Origin: Pseudomonas fluorescens
GTDB taxonomy: Bacteria; Pseudomonadota; Gammaproteobacteria; Pseudomonadales; Pseudomonadaceae
DNA: 64,000 nt
Direction of reading: 5' to 3'
NCBI RefSeq assembly: GCF_902498065.1
Contig: NZ_CABVIR010000001.1
Span: forward strand, 992,001-1,056,000
The position numbers and the translations under genes are program-made. The notes under the pieces were generated by a model. That model saw only the letters and a list, made by a program, of their open reading frames with translations. It did not search any database and had not been told where the DNA came from. Below, in pieces: positions 36,394 to 46,072 of the stretch (position 1 is the stretch's first letter; the number at the start of each line of letters is the position of its first letter).

Positions 36394-36850
36394 GATCCCC
36401 TCACTGACACCATTTGCAATAAAGCCATGCAAGCCATTATCTGTTGTGACTGGATTCATCATGACTGGTCATTTCTGGCACGTACGTACCATGAATCCGA
36501 GCATGAAACGCCCAATTTCCTACACGGCTGCTAGTGTTATTCGATGCGCCGCCGCAGAGCTGCGTACCGATGACCGAATATGTCGCAGCACCGCAAGCAC
36601 AGGCCTTGCCGCTCTGGTTAAGCTGCGCATCGAATGGATACCTGTAAAGACATTGTGCAATTGATCGCAGAGTCGTTTTTGCAGATGCCCATTCATGGAA
36701 GGTGAATGTGACCTGAGTGTCTCGTCCAGCTTCACCCACCTGTCATCCTGTTTCCTCTGCCCGAGAATCAGGAACCGGGTGACGGATCGCCCCGAAAGGG
36801 GTTTGCACGCGACGCTTCCATCAATAACAAGCCCAAGCGGAGTACCACAG
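36394..36850. other. 457-bp region without a supported gene
   Basis: Lies between the RHS protein and gdhB. Only short open frames without good ribosome sites occur, including one overlapping the RHS end, so no clear immunity gene is seen. Just before gdhB, CCCCGAAAGGGG near 36790-36801 forms a compact hairpin in the presumed gdhB leader. Confidence 0.6.
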
Positions 36851-39800
36851 ATGGCGTTCTTCACCGCAGCCAGCAAAGCCGACTTCCAGCACCAACTGCA
36901 AGCGGCACTGGCGCAGCACATCAGTGAACAGGCACTGCCACAAGTGGCGCTGTTCGCTGAACAATTCTTCGGCATCATTTCCCTGGACGAGCTGACTCAG
37001 CGTCGGCTGTCCGACCTCGCCGGCTGCACCCTTTCTGCGTGGCGCCTGCTTGAGCGCTTCGATCACGCGCAACCGCAGGTTCGCGTCTACAACCCTGATT
37101 ACGAACGCCACGGCTGGCAGTCGACCCACACCGCGGTCGAAGTGCTGCACCACGACCTGCCATTTCTGGTGGACTCGGTGCGTACCGAGCTGAACCGTCG
37201 CGGCTACAGCATTCATACCCTGCAAACCACTGTGCTGAGCGTGCGTCGCGGCAGCAAAGGCGAGTTGCTGGAAATCCTGCCAAAAGGCACTCAGGGCGAA
37301 GGGATCCTGCAAGAATCCCTGATGTACCTGGAAATCGACCGTTGCGCGAACACCGCTGAACTGAATGTCCTGAGCAAAGAGCTGGAACAGGTTCTTGGTG
37401 AAGTCCGCGTCGCGGTCGCCGATTTCGAGCCGATGAAAGCCAAGGTCCAGGAAATCCTGACCGGCCTGGACAACAGCAAGTTTGCTGTCGACAGCGAAGA
37501 AAAAGCCGAAATCAAAAGTTTCCTGGAATGGCTGGTGGGCAACCACTTCACCTTCCTCGGCTACGAAGAGTTCGTGGTTCAGGATGAAGTCGATGGCGGC
37601 CACATCGTCTACGACCAGAATTCCTTCCTCGGCCTGACCAAACTGCTGCGTACCGGCCTGACCTACGATGACCTGCGCATCGAAGACTACGCCGTGAACT
37701 ACCTGCGCGAACCGACCCTGCTGTCGTTCGCCAAGGCTGCGCACCCGAGCCGTGTACACCGTCCGGCTTACCCGGATTACGTGTCGATCCGCGAGATCGA
37801 TGCCGACGGCAAGGTCATCAAGGAATGCCGTTTCATGGGCCTGTACACCTCGTCGGTGTATGGCGAGAGCGTACGGGTCATTCCGTATATCCGTCGCAAG
37901 GTCGAGGAAATCGAACGCCGTTCCGGCTTCCAGGCCAAGGCTCACTTGGGCAAGGAACTGGCGCAGGTGGTTGAAGTGCTGCCCCGTGATGACCTGTTCC
38001 AGACCCCGGTCGACGAACTGTTCAGCACCGTGATGTCGATCGTGCAGATCCAGGAACGCAACAAGATCCGCGTGTTCCTGCGCAAAGACCCGTACGGTCG
38101 TTTCTGCTACTGCCTGGCCTACGTGCCGCGTGACATCTACTCCACCGAAGTGCGCCAGAAGATCCAGCAAGTGCTGATGGATCGCCTGAAAGCCTCGGAT
38201 TGCGAGTTCTGGACTTTCTTCTCCGAGTCCGTGCTGGCCCGCGTGCAATTGATCCTGCGCGTCGATCCGAAGAACCGTCTGGACATCGACCCGGTCCTGC
38301 TGGAAAAAGAAGTGGTACAAGCCTGCCGCAGCTGGCAGGACGACTACGCCAGCCTGGTTGTGGAAAGCTTCGGTGAAGCACACGGCACCAACGTGCTGGC
38401 GGATTTCCCGAAAGGCTTCCCGGCCGGTTACCGCGAGCGTTTCGCTGCGCATTCGGCTGTGGTCGACATGCAGCACCTGCTGAACCTGAACGAAAAAAAT
38501 CCTCTGGTGATGAGCTTCTATCAGCCACTGGGTCAGGTCTCCGGCCAGCGCGAGCTGCACTGCAAGCTGTATCACGCCGATACCCCGCTGGCCCTGTCCG
38601 ATGTGTTGCCGATCCTGGAAAACCTCGGCCTGCGCGTTCTGGGTGAATTCCCGTATCGCCTGCGTCACAACAATGGCCGCGAGTTCTGGATTCACGATTT
38701 CGCGTTCACTGCCGCCGAAGGCCTGGAGCTCGACATCCAGCAACTCAACGACACCTTGCAGGACGCCTTCGTCCACATCGTGCGTGGCGATGCCGAGAAC
38801 GATGCGTTCAACCGTCTGGTGCTGACCGCCGGCCTGCCATGGCGCGATGTGGCGCTGCTGCGTGCTTACGCTCGCTACATGAAGCAGATTCGTCTGGGCT
38901 TCGACCTCGGCTACATCGCCAGCACCCTGAACAACCACACCGACATCGCTCGCGAGTTGACCCGGTTGTTCAAGACCCGTTTCTACCTGGCGCGCAAGCT
39001 GACCGGCGACGATCTGGAAGACAAGCAGCAACGTCTGGAACACGCGATTCTGGCAGCACTGGACGACGTCCAGGTATTGAACGAAGACCGCATCCTGCGT
39101 CGCTACCTCGACCTGATCAAAGCCACCCTGCGGACCAACTTCTACCAGACCGATGCCAACGGTCAGAACAAGTCCTACTTCAGCTTCAAGTTCAACCCGC
39201 ATCAGATTCCAGAGCTGCCGAAGCCGGTTCCGAAGTTCGAAATTTTCGTTTACTCGCCTCGCGTCGAAGGCGTGCACCTGCGCTTCGGCAACGTCGCTCG
39301 TGGCGGTCTGCGCTGGTCTGACCGTGAAGAAGACTTCCGTACCGAAGTCCTGGGCCTGGTAAAAGCCCAGCAAGTGAAGAACTCGGTCATCGTGCCAGTC
39401 GGCGCGAAGGGCGGCTTCCTGCCGCGTCGCCTGCCACTGGGCGGCAGCCGTGACGAGATCGCAGCCGAGGGCATCGCCTGCTACCGCATCTTCATTTCGG
39501 GCCTGTTGGACATCACCGACAACCTGAAAGACGGCGCACTGGTGCCGCCGGTCAACGTCGTGCGCCATGACGACGATGACCCGTACCTGGTGGTCGCTGC
39601 GGACAAGGGCACTGCAACCTTCTCCGACATCGCCAACGGCATCGCCATCGACTACGGTTTCTGGCTGGGTGACGCGTTCGCGTCCGGCGGTTCTGCCGGT
39701 TACGACCACAAGAAAATGGGCATCACCGCCAAGGGCGCGTGGGTTGGCGTACAACGTCACTTCCGCGAGCGCGGCATCAATGTCCAGGAAGACAGCATCA

Positions 39801-41755
39801 CCGTGGTAGGCGTCGGCGACATGGCCGGTGACGTATTCGGTAACGGCTTGCTGATGTCCGACAAGCTGCAACTGGTCGCTGCGTTCAACCACTTGCACAT
39901 CTTCATCGACCCGAACCCAACGCCCGCCAACAGCTTCGCCGAGCGTCAGCGCCTGTTCGATCTGCCACGTTCGGCATGGTCGGATTACGACACCAGCATC
40001 ATGTCCGAAGGCGGCGGGATCTTCTCTCGCAGCGCGAAAAGCATCGCGATTTCTCCGCAGATGAAAGAACGCTTCGACATTCAGGCCGACAAGCTGACCC
40101 CGACCGAACTGCTGAATGCCTTGCTCAAGGCGCCGGTAGACCTGTTGTGGAACGGCGGTATCGGCACCTACGTCAAGGCCAGCACCGAAAGCCACGCCGA
40201 TGTCGGCGACAAGGCCAACGATGCGCTGCGCGTGAACGGTAACGAGCTGCGCTGCAAAGTCGTGGGCGAGGGCGGTAACCTCGGTATGACCCAGCTGGGT
40301 CGTGTCGAATTCGGCCTCAATGGCGGCGGTTCCAACACCGACTTCATCGACAACGCCGGTGGCGTGGATTGCTCCGACCACGAAGTGAACATCAAGATCC
40401 TGCTGAACGAAGTGGTTCAGGCCGGTGATATGACCGACAAGCAACGTAACCAGTTGCTGGCGAGCATGACCGACGAAGTCGGCAACCTGGTGCTGGGCAA
40501 CAACTACAAACAGACTCAGGCCCTGTCCCTGGCAGCCCGCCGTGCGTTCGTGCGGATTGCCGAATACAAACGTCTGATGAACGATCTGGAAGGCCGCGGC
40601 AAGCTGGATCGCGCCATCGAGTTCCTGCCGTCGGAAGAAGCGATCAACGAGCGCCTCGCGGAAGGCCACGGCCTGACCCGTGCCGAGCTGTCGGTGCTGA
40701 TCTCCTACAGCAAAATCGACCTCAAGGCGCAGTTGCTGGACTCCCGTGTGCCGGACGACGATTACCTGACGCGCGACATGGAAACCGCTTTCCCGCCGAG
40801 CCTGGTGAGCAAGTTCTCCGAAGCCATGCGCCGTCACCGTCTGAAGCGCGAGATCGTCAGCACCCAGATCGCCAACGATCTGGTGAACCACATGGGCATC
40901 ACCTTCGTTCAACGACTCAAAGAGTCGACCGGCATGAGCCCGGCGAACGTGGCCGGTGCTTACGTGATCGTGCGTGACATCTTCCATCTCCCGCACTGGT
41001 TCCGTCAGATTGAAGCTCTGGATTACCAGGTTTCCGCTGACGTACAACTGGAGCTGATGGACGAACTGATGCGCTTGGGCCGTCGCGCTACGCGCTGGTT
41101 CCTGCGTGCCCGTCGCAACGAGCAGAACGCTGCCCGTGACGTCGCGCATTTCGGTCCGCATCTGAAGGAGTTGGGTCTCAAGCTCGACGAACTGCTGAGC
41201 GGCGAGATCCACGAGAACTGGCAGGCCCGCTACGAGGCGTACGTCGAAGCTGGTGTGCCGGAATTGCTCGCACGCATGGTGGCTGGCACGTCGCACCTGT
41301 ACACGCTGCTGCCGATCATCGAGGCCTCCGACGTGACCGGCCAGAACCCTGCGGACGTGGCGAAGGCCTACTTCGCCGTGGGCAGTGCGCTGGACATCAC
41401 CTGGTACCTGCAACAGATCAGCGCTCTGCCGGTTGAAAACAACTGGCAGGCCCTGGCCCGTGAAGCGTTCCGCGATGACGTCGACTGGCAGCAACGTGCG
41501 ATTACCATCTCGGTCCTGCAACAGGGCGACGGCTCTCACGACGTGGAAACACGCCTGGCGCTGTGGATGGAAGAGCACGTAGGCATGATCGAACGCTGGC
41601 GCGCCATGCTGGTGGAAATCCGTGCGGCGAGCGGCACTGACTACGCGATGTATGCCGTGGCCAACCGTGAGTTGCTGGATCTGGCATTGAGCGGGCAAGC
41701 GGTAGTGCCTGCTATTGCCACCACCGCCAGTGCAGAACTGGAGCCAGCGGCCTGA
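36851..41755 (+). CDS. gdhB: NAD-specific glutamate dehydrogenase, large (180-kDa) type
   Basis: 1634 residues from ATG 36851 (MAFFTAASKADFQ) with GGAG 9 nt upstream. This is the very large NAD-GDH class that oxidises glutamate to 2-oxoglutarate and ammonia. It has an N-terminal ACT-like regulatory part, the middle HGTNVLADFPKGFP region, and a catalytic GDH core with RGGLRWSDREEDFRTEVLGLVKAQ, Lys853 in VPVGAKGGF, NVVRHDDDDPYLVVAADKGTATFSD and the NAD-binding IGTYVKASTESHADVGDKAND. A long helical C-terminal domain follows. An upstream in-frame ATG at 36695 would add 52 residues of unlikely sequence. It ends in a strong terminator. Confidence 0.96.
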   Translation: MAFFTAASKADFQHQLQAALAQHISEQALPQVALFAEQFFGIISLDELTQRRLSDLAGCTLSAWRLLERFDHAQPQVRVYNPDYERHGWQSTHTAVEVLHHDLPFLVDSVRTELNRRGYSIHTLQTTVLSVRRGSKGELLEILPKGTQGEGILQESLMYLEIDRCANTAELNVLSKELEQVLGEVRVAVADFEPMKAKVQEILTGLDNSKFAVDSEEKAEIKSFLEWLVGNHFTFLGYEEFVVQDEVDGGHIVYDQNSFLGLTKLLRTGLTYDDLRIEDYAVNYLREPTLLSFAKAAHPSRVHRPAYPDYVSIREIDADGKVIKECRFMGLYTSSVYGESVRVIPYIRRKVEEIERRSGFQAKAHLGKELAQVVEVLPRDDLFQTPVDELFSTVMSIVQIQERNKIRVFLRKDPYGRFCYCLAYVPRDIYSTEVRQKIQQVLMDRLKASDCEFWTFFSESVLARVQLILRVDPKNRLDIDPVLLEKEVVQACRSWQDDYASLVVESFGEAHGTNVLADFPKGFPAGYRERFAAHSAVVDMQHLLNLNEKNPLVMSFYQPLGQVSGQRELHCKLYHADTPLALSDVLPILENLGLRVLGEFPYRLRHNNGREFWIHDFAFTAAEGLELDIQQLNDTLQDAFVHIVRGDAENDAFNRLVLTAGLPWRDVALLRAYARYMKQIRLGFDLGYIASTLNNHTDIARELTRLFKTRFYLARKLTGDDLEDKQQRLEHAILAALDDVQVLNEDRILRRYLDLIKATLRTNFYQTDANGQNKSYFSFKFNPHQIPELPKPVPKFEIFVYSPRVEGVHLRFGNVARGGLRWSDREEDFRTEVLGLVKAQQVKNSVIVPVGAKGGFLPRRLPLGGSRDEIAAEGIACYRIFISGLLDITDNLKDGALVPPVNVVRHDDDDPYLVVAADKGTATFSDIANGIAIDYGFWLGDAFASGGSAGYDHKKMGITAKGAWVGVQRHFRERGINVQEDSITVVGVGDMAGDVFGNGLLMSDKLQLVAAFNHLHIFIDPNPTPANSFAERQRLFDLPRSAWSDYDTSIMSEGGGIFSRSAKSIAISPQMKERFDIQADKLTPTELLNALLKAPVDLLWNGGIGTYVKASTESHADVGDKANDALRVNGNELRCKVVGEGGNLGMTQLGRVEFGLNGGGSNTDFIDNAGGVDCSDHEVNIKILLNEVVQAGDMTDKQRNQLLASMTDEVGNLVLGNNYKQTQALSLAARRAFVRIAEYKRLMNDLEGRGKLDRAIEFLPSEEAINERLAEGHGLTRAELSVLISYSKIDLKAQLLDSRVPDDDYLTRDMETAFPPSLVSKFSEAMRRHRLKREIVSTQIANDLVNHMGITFVQRLKESTGMSPANVAGAYVIVRDIFHLPHWFRQIEALDYQVSADVQLELMDELMRLGRRATRWFLRARRNEQNAARDVAHFGPHLKELGLKLDELLSGEIHENWQARYEAYVEAGVPELLARMVAGTSHLYTLLPIIEASDVTGQNPADVAKAYFAVGSALDITWYLQQISALPVENNWQALAREAFRDDVDWQQRAITISVLQQGDGSHDVETRLALWMEEHVGMIERWRAMLVEIRAASGTDYAMYAVANRELLDLALSGQAVVPAIATTASAELEPAA

Positions 41756-41769
41756 TCAGTCGCTGAATG

Positions 41770-41805
41770 AAAAAGCCCCGCATTGAAATATGCGGGGTTT
41801 TTTTT
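41770..41805 (+). terminator. Rho-independent terminator of gdhB
   Basis: Stem CCCCGCAT/ATGCGGGG with a 6-nt loop, preceded by AAAAAG and followed by eight T, 15-50 bp after the gdhB stop. Confidence 0.9.
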
Positions 41806-41832
41806 GCCTGGGTTTTTGGTTTCTGGTCGGGC

Positions 41833-41930
41833 CTCATCGCAGGCAAGCCCGGCTCCCACAGGTTTTGTGTCATGTGATGATATGTGTCCAACACAAGTCC
41901 TGTGGGAGCCGGGCTTGCCCGCGATGGGGC
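41833..41930. repeat. REP doublet (BIME)
   Basis: Inverted copies: GCAAGCCCGGCTCCCACAGG near 41843 and TGTGGGAGCCGGGCTTGCCC near 41901. They lie between the convergent gdhB and lipoprotein genes. Confidence 0.85.
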
Positions 41931-41938
41931 CATTGGTT

Positions 41939-42649
41939 TCAATACAACTTCCTGCCTGTTTTATTATCAAACATCGACACTTTATCTGTCGGCCCAGTCA
42001 ATAAATTACTGAGCGACTGGTCAAACTTCTGCAATGCCCGAACTTGCACGTTTTGCTGTTCATTAATATCCGCGACGATCTCTTCGCTGCGTTTATAATC
42101 CGCCCACACCGGGCTCAATGCTTTGGCATCATGCCCTTGCGCAGTCCCGATGTAATTGAAGTTGGCATCATAAAAGTCCGCACTCACATCGGCCTTGATA
42201 TCCGAACTGCGCGAAGTGATCAATTGGCTGCGGATGTCGACAACGGCGACCACGTCGGGCTTCTCCGCCCTGAGGCTTTGCATGTCCGGGTACACCGTGA
42301 CCGAGCCGAACTGACGTTGCAACGAGGCTTGGATCCACTCCACCGCCAGGTCGGGTTTGGAGGTGGCGACGTAGGCATCATGAATCGGCTGCACCAGCAG
42401 GCTCTGGCCGAAACCGGTGCCGGCATTGGCTTGATAGTCCTGCAGGTAAGCGCGATTGGTCTGGGTGTTACGGCTGTAGACGATGCCCAGCGAGACCTGG
42501 CCGCCGCTGGCGACATGGCGGGTACTGCTGCGCCCGACGGGCGCGTTGAAGATACCGTCGAGTGAAGAAACTGCCGTCGGCGCAGTAGGAATTGAACAGC
42601 CGGTTAAAACAGAGGCGATCGCCAAGGTGCTGACAAGTGCAAGTTTCAT
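41939..42649 (-). CDS. Lipoprotein of unknown function
   Basis: 236 residues. The signal MKLALVSTLAIASVLTGC ends in a lipobox LTGC with Cys18, so the protein is a lipoprotein. Ser19-Ile20 follow, with no Asp at +2, which favours the outer membrane. The mature region contains GRSSTRHVASGGQVSLGIVYSRN, a middle with PDLAVEWIQASLQRQFGSV and DVVAVVDIRSQLITS, and ends QNVQVRALQKFDQSLSNLL. No domain I recognise. Confidence 0.7.
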   Translation of the reverse strand: MKLALVSTLAIASVLTGCSIPTAPTAVSSLDGIFNAPVGRSSTRHVASGGQVSLGIVYSRNTQTNRAYLQDYQANAGTGFGQSLLVQPIHDAYVATSKPDLAVEWIQASLQRQFGSVTVYPDMQSLRAEKPDVVAVVDIRSQLITSRSSDIKADVSADFYDANFNYIGTAQGHDAKALSPVWADYKRSEEIVADINEQQNVQVRALQKFDQSLSNLLTGPTDKVSMFDNKTGRKLY

Positions 42650-42820
42650 GGGTGTTTCTCCAGTGAAACAACTTGAGTCGGGAAGTTAAAGTGGCCGATG
42701 TCGGCAGTGACTTCAGACTAAACCTGTGACGGCTGAATGAAATAGCCAATTCATGCGCTGGTCAGGTGACCCATAGTATTGTTTGGTTTAAAAGTTGCCG
42801 GTTAATTGCACCGGGGAATA

Positions 42821-42852
42821 AAAAGGCCCGGACGTGTGATTCGGGCCTGTTT
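42821..42852. terminator. Probable terminator between convergent or co-directional genes
   Basis: AAAAAGGCCCGGA with a matching TTCGGGCCTGTTTATTT. It lies downstream of the cupin gene on the minus strand, where it would end that transcript. Confidence 0.65.
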
Positions 42853-42875
42853 ATTTATGGCTGTACGTTCAGCCA

Positions 42876-43286
42876 TCAGTTTTCCAAGGGGATCAATACT
42901 TTCTCGTCGGGGGACAACACCATGAAAACAAGGAGTTTGGCTGGCTGGGTCGCACTGGCATTTTTCGACACCAGATGTTCCGAACCGGCGGGTTCATACC
43001 AGTATTCACCGGCCTTGTAGGTGATCGCTTTGCCGCCTTTTACCTGGGAAATGATCGTGCCCGAAATCACGTAAGCCATTGCCGTGCCTTCGTGCTTATG
43101 GGCGATGGAGGACTGGCCCGGCTTGTAATCGACTTCGATCATCAGCGCTTTTTTGCCCGGGACGTTCTTCAGTGCTTCATCTTGCAGAATCGTGACTTTT
43201 TCCGAAGGGTCGTGGGCGAATGCCGAGGCAGAAACACTCAGGGCGAGGACCGCAAGCGGGGCGGCCAGTAAACGCAAAACTTTCAT
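42876..43286 (-). CDS. Exported cupin-domain protein
   Basis: 136 residues with a signal peptide (MKVLRLLAAPLAVLALSVSA, cleavage near ASAFA-HD). The single cupin barrel carries motif 1 as AHKHEGTAMAYVISG and motif 2 as GEYWYEPAGSEHLVSKN, so the His/His/Glu/His metal set is largely present. Periplasmic cupins of this type bind a metal and are often fused to or near oxidative-stress genes. Substrate unknown. Confidence 0.82.
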   Translation of the reverse strand: MKVLRLLAAPLAVLALSVSASAFAHDPSEKVTILQDEALKNVPGKKALMIEVDYKPGQSSIAHKHEGTAMAYVISGTIISQVKGGKAITYKAGEYWYEPAGSEHLVSKNASATQPAKLLVFMVLSPDEKVLIPLEN

Positions 43287-43409
43287 GATTTATCACCTGC
43301 GGTGGTTAGTTGTCAGAAACAACGTTAATCCGCCGGGGAGCGCAATCAAACAGCCAATTCAGCAGAAGGTCAGGGGACCAATCAGGATTATCGCTAGGCA
43401 ATAAAAACA

Positions 43410-43500
43410 TACAGGAGCTGGCTTGCCGGCGATCGCATCACTGCGGTGCATCAGTTGCACCACGGTGAATGGATCGCCAGCAAGCCGGCTCCTACAGGGG
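43410..43500. repeat. REP doublet (BIME), GCTGGCTTGCCGGC class
   Basis: Inverted pair: ACAGGAGCTGGCTTGCCGGC at 43411 and GCCAGCAAGCCGGCTCCTAC near 43477. It lies in the leader of the cupin gene, past the end of the monooxygenase gene. Confidence 0.85.
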
Positions 43501-43503
43501 GAT

Positions 43504-43797
43504 TTAACGGATCGGAAAGCTGTTGAAGTCCACGGCATTCGCCAGTTGGTTATCGATCAGACCGATAAAGCCTTGTACTTCAGGGCAGTTGAAATGCATC
43601 TGCATGGCCGCTTCCGACTGCCAGCGGGCGCTGACGTTCCAGCGGTTGCTGTCCTCGGGGCAGCGGTCGACCATATAGGAATCGCAGCCCGGTTGTTTGC
43701 GCAGGGTTTCGACAATCTTTTGCAGTTGCTTACCCAGCTCATCCGAGCGGCCGGCGGCGGCCTGCACCTTTACGGTGTTGATCACTTCGTTGGACAT
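43504..43797 (-). CDS. Antibiotic biosynthesis monooxygenase (ABM) family protein
   Basis: 97 residues forming one dimeric alpha-beta barrel domain. VINTVKVQAAAGRSDELGKQLQKI is followed by GCDSYMVDRCPEDSNRWNVSARWQSEAAMQMHF, the typical ABM pattern in which the Trp/Trp pair and the HF end mark the domain. Substrate unknown. It lacks a signal peptide. Confidence 0.82.
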   Translation of the reverse strand: MSNEVINTVKVQAAAGRSDELGKQLQKIVETLRKQPGCDSYMVDRCPEDSNRWNVSARWQSEAAMQMHFNCPEVQGFIGLIDNQLANAVDFNSFPIR

Positions 43798-43920
43798 TGC
43801 TCACACTCCTGAATCAGGCCGGACGAATCCTGCTCATTGAGGGATAACGCTTATGCAGGATAGGCCTGCACTTACGGACCGCCAATAGCCAATCGCCGGA
43901 TAAAAACCCAGACCAATCGC

Positions 43921-45354
43921 TCAGGCGACCTGCTGCAAAATGTCCCGCAAGCGGTCCAGCGCGGTGTCGATGTCCAGGGTTTCGATGGCACCAAATCCCA
44001 TGAGAAGCCCGGCCTGTGGCGCCCGCTGGTAGTAAAAGGTGTCAATGGAATACAGCCCGACTTCGACCTTTTTCGCCAGTTCAATCAGCAATGGCATATC
44101 GATAGGCACTTTGCACATAAGCACCATATGGAAACCCGCCGTGCTCGGGATCGCTTCGAGCCAGGGTGACAGGTCGCCCGCGATGCGCGTGAGGATGCGT
44201 TCGCGCCGCCCGGCGTAGATCGTATGACAGCGCCGGATGTGCTTGAGCAGGCAGCCTTCGGCAATGAATTTGGCCAGCGCCCATTGGGGCAGGGTGGAGG
44301 TATGCCGGTCGGTGAGTTGCTTGGCCTGGATCACTGCTTCGAGAATCGCTGGCGGCAAGATCGCGTAACCGAGGCGTAACTCCGGCAGCAAGGTTTTCGA
44401 AAAGGTCCCGACGTAGGCGACGATCCCGCGCTCATCCATGCTTTGCAGGGAGTCGGTGGGCCGGCCTTCATAGCGGAATTCGCTGTCGTAATCGTCCTCG
44501 ATGATGATCGCGCCCAGCTCGTAGGCACGCTCCAGCAACGCCACTCGCCGCGCCTGGCTCATCGGCATGCCCAGCGGAAACTGATGCGATGGCGTGACAT
44601 AAATCAGCTGCGTGCCGAGAGGGATTTGGTCGACCTGAATGCCTTCGGCGTCGACCGGCACGCCGATCACCGTGGCGCCGTGGCTGCCGAACAGCAGGCG
44701 GGCGGGCGGGTAGCCAGGGTCTTCCATGGCGACGATGCTGCCGGGGCGGGTCATCACGCGGGAGATCAGGTCCAGCGCCTGTTGCGCGCCGTTACACACC
44801 ACTACGTCTTCGTCCTGACAATTCACCCCACGGGAAAATGCGATGTGCCGGGCGATCGCGTTACGCAGCGCCGGCAGGCCTTCCGGCAAGCTGTAGAAGC
44901 CTTTGGAGCCGGTCATCTGGCGCAGCGCGTGAGAGGTGCAGCGCCGCCAATCGTCCTGGGGGAACTGCCCCTTGCTGGTGGCGCCACCGATGAAGTCATA
45001 ACGCAGCGAACCTTCCAGCGTAGGGTGACGTAAAAACACCGGCAAATTGCGCCATGACTCGATGACTTCGGCACTCGCCAACTGCGAATGGCTTTGCTTG
45101 GGCAACGCTTTTGCCGCCCGGGCATTGACGTAGGTGCCTTTGCCGATCACCCCGGTGAGGAAGTTTTCATACGTCAGTTGCGCATAGGTGTCGGAAATGG
45201 TCTTGCGCGAGATGCCCAGCTGTTCGGCCAGCAGGCGGCTGGGCGGCAGTTGCGTCCCGGCTGCCAGGCGACCGGATTCGATGGCGCTGCGCAGTTGGTT
45301 GTACAACTGGCCTGCCAGGTCCTTGCGGCCGTTGATGACAACATGAAGTTCCAT
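43921..45354 (-). CDS. MocR/PdxR-type transcriptional regulator (GntR helix-turn-helix plus aminotransferase domain)
   Basis: 477 residues from ATG 45352-45354 (MELHVVINGRKDLAGQLY). The winged helix at the N-terminus has LPPSRLLAEQLGISRKTISDTY. A linker follows, then a fold-type I aminotransferase domain with the PLP lysine Lys320 in GTFSKTLLPELRLGYAI, DPGYPPARLLFG and EDDYDSEFRY. PLP makes it a coenzyme-sensing regulator. It is divergent from the AhpD-like gene at 45557 across 202 bp, which it may control. That control is an inference from arrangement. Confidence 0.9.
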   Translation of the reverse strand: MELHVVINGRKDLAGQLYNQLRSAIESGRLAAGTQLPPSRLLAEQLGISRKTISDTYAQLTYENFLTGVIGKGTYVNARAAKALPKQSHSQLASAEVIESWRNLPVFLRHPTLEGSLRYDFIGGATSKGQFPQDDWRRCTSHALRQMTGSKGFYSLPEGLPALRNAIARHIAFSRGVNCQDEDVVVCNGAQQALDLISRVMTRPGSIVAMEDPGYPPARLLFGSHGATVIGVPVDAEGIQVDQIPLGTQLIYVTPSHQFPLGMPMSQARRVALLERAYELGAIIIEDDYDSEFRYEGRPTDSLQSMDERGIVAYVGTFSKTLLPELRLGYAILPPAILEAVIQAKQLTDRHTSTLPQWALAKFIAEGCLLKHIRRCHTIYAGRRERILTRIAGDLSPWLEAIPSTAGFHMVLMCKVPIDMPLLIELAKKVEVGLYSIDTFYYQRAPQAGLLMGFGAIETLDIDTALDRLRDILQQVA

Positions 45355-45493
45355 ACCGACGGGGCTCCTGGGCGGTTGAGGCGCGTGTGCGTCGCGCCAG
45401 ATTACCCGCAAGCGCCACCGTGCAGAAGTTGCGTGGGGGAAAAACCGTGGATTGGCCTGCTTCGGCGTGGTCCACCGGTATTTCGTGCAATTG

Positions 45494-45504
45494 GATCTGT
45501 AACG
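45494..45504 (+). promoter_or_regulatory. Candidate promoter/operator element shared with the ccoN-nirite reductase promoter
   Basis: GATCTGTAACG lies 52 bp before the AhpD-like start. The sequence ATCTGTAACG recurs at 51755-51764, 75 bp before the sirohaem reductase start, also followed by GCCGCA. Confidence 0.35.
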
Positions 45505-45556
45505 CCGCCGCATCAGCGCTTACCGTGAAAGCATCTATCGATCCGCGAGGCACGCC

Positions 45557-45997
45557 ATGACTTCCCGTCTGGATTACTACAGCGCGTCGCCCAAAGCGAT
45601 GAAAGCCATGATTGCCATGGAGGCGCTGACCAGCAACCTGAGCATCGAGCCGGCGCTGCTGCACTTGATCAAGATCCGCGCCTCGCAGCTCAATGGCTGC
45701 GCCTTCTGCACCGACATGCACTCGGTGGACGCACGGCGCCTGGGCGAGACCGACCGGCGTCTGTATTCGATTGTGGTCTGGCGTGACAGCGGCTTCTTCA
45801 ATCCGCGCGAGCGCGCGGCGCTGGCCTGGGCCGAAGCGGTCACCTTGCTCTCGCAAAGCCACGTACCGGACGACGTCTACACCCAGGCCCGGGAACAGTT
45901 CAGTGAGAGCGAAATGGTCGACCTGACCATCGCCGTCACCACCATCAACAGCTGGAATCGCCTGGCGGTCAGTTTTCGTCAAATCCCCAGCGTGTGA
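45557..45997 (+). CDS. AhpD-like carboxymuconolactone decarboxylase family protein
   Basis: 146 residues, all helical. The active motif is LNGCAFCTDMH with Cys48, Cys51 and His55, the CxxCxxxH dyad of AhpD-type peroxidases. LIKIRASQLNGC is the family signature. It probably reduces organic peroxides with thiols. A PLP-dependent MocR regulator is divergent from it. MTSRLDYY at ATG 45557 follows CGAGG. Confidence 0.88.
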   Translation: MTSRLDYYSASPKAMKAMIAMEALTSNLSIEPALLHLIKIRASQLNGCAFCTDMHSVDARRLGETDRRLYSIVVWRDSGFFNPRERAALAWAEAVTLLSQSHVPDDVYTQAREQFSESEMVDLTIAVTTINSWNRLAVSFRQIPSV

Positions 45998-46072
45998 TGA
46001 CGCTGTCACATCAGGTTCATGAACGTTGCGCAGGATGAGGTTTCCAATAGACAGATCGACAGGGAGTCATCG

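Noticed and set aside
36326..36664. 112-codon open frame as possible immunity gene for the RHS protein
   Set aside because: Overlaps the RHS gene end in another frame, has no ribosome site and is composed of low-complexity basic/hydrophobic residues.
36821..41698. 1625-codon open frame on the minus strand opposite gdhB
   Set aside because: Same shadow effect. The plus strand carries full NAD-GDH motifs and a ribosome site, and the antisense product has no recognisable domain.
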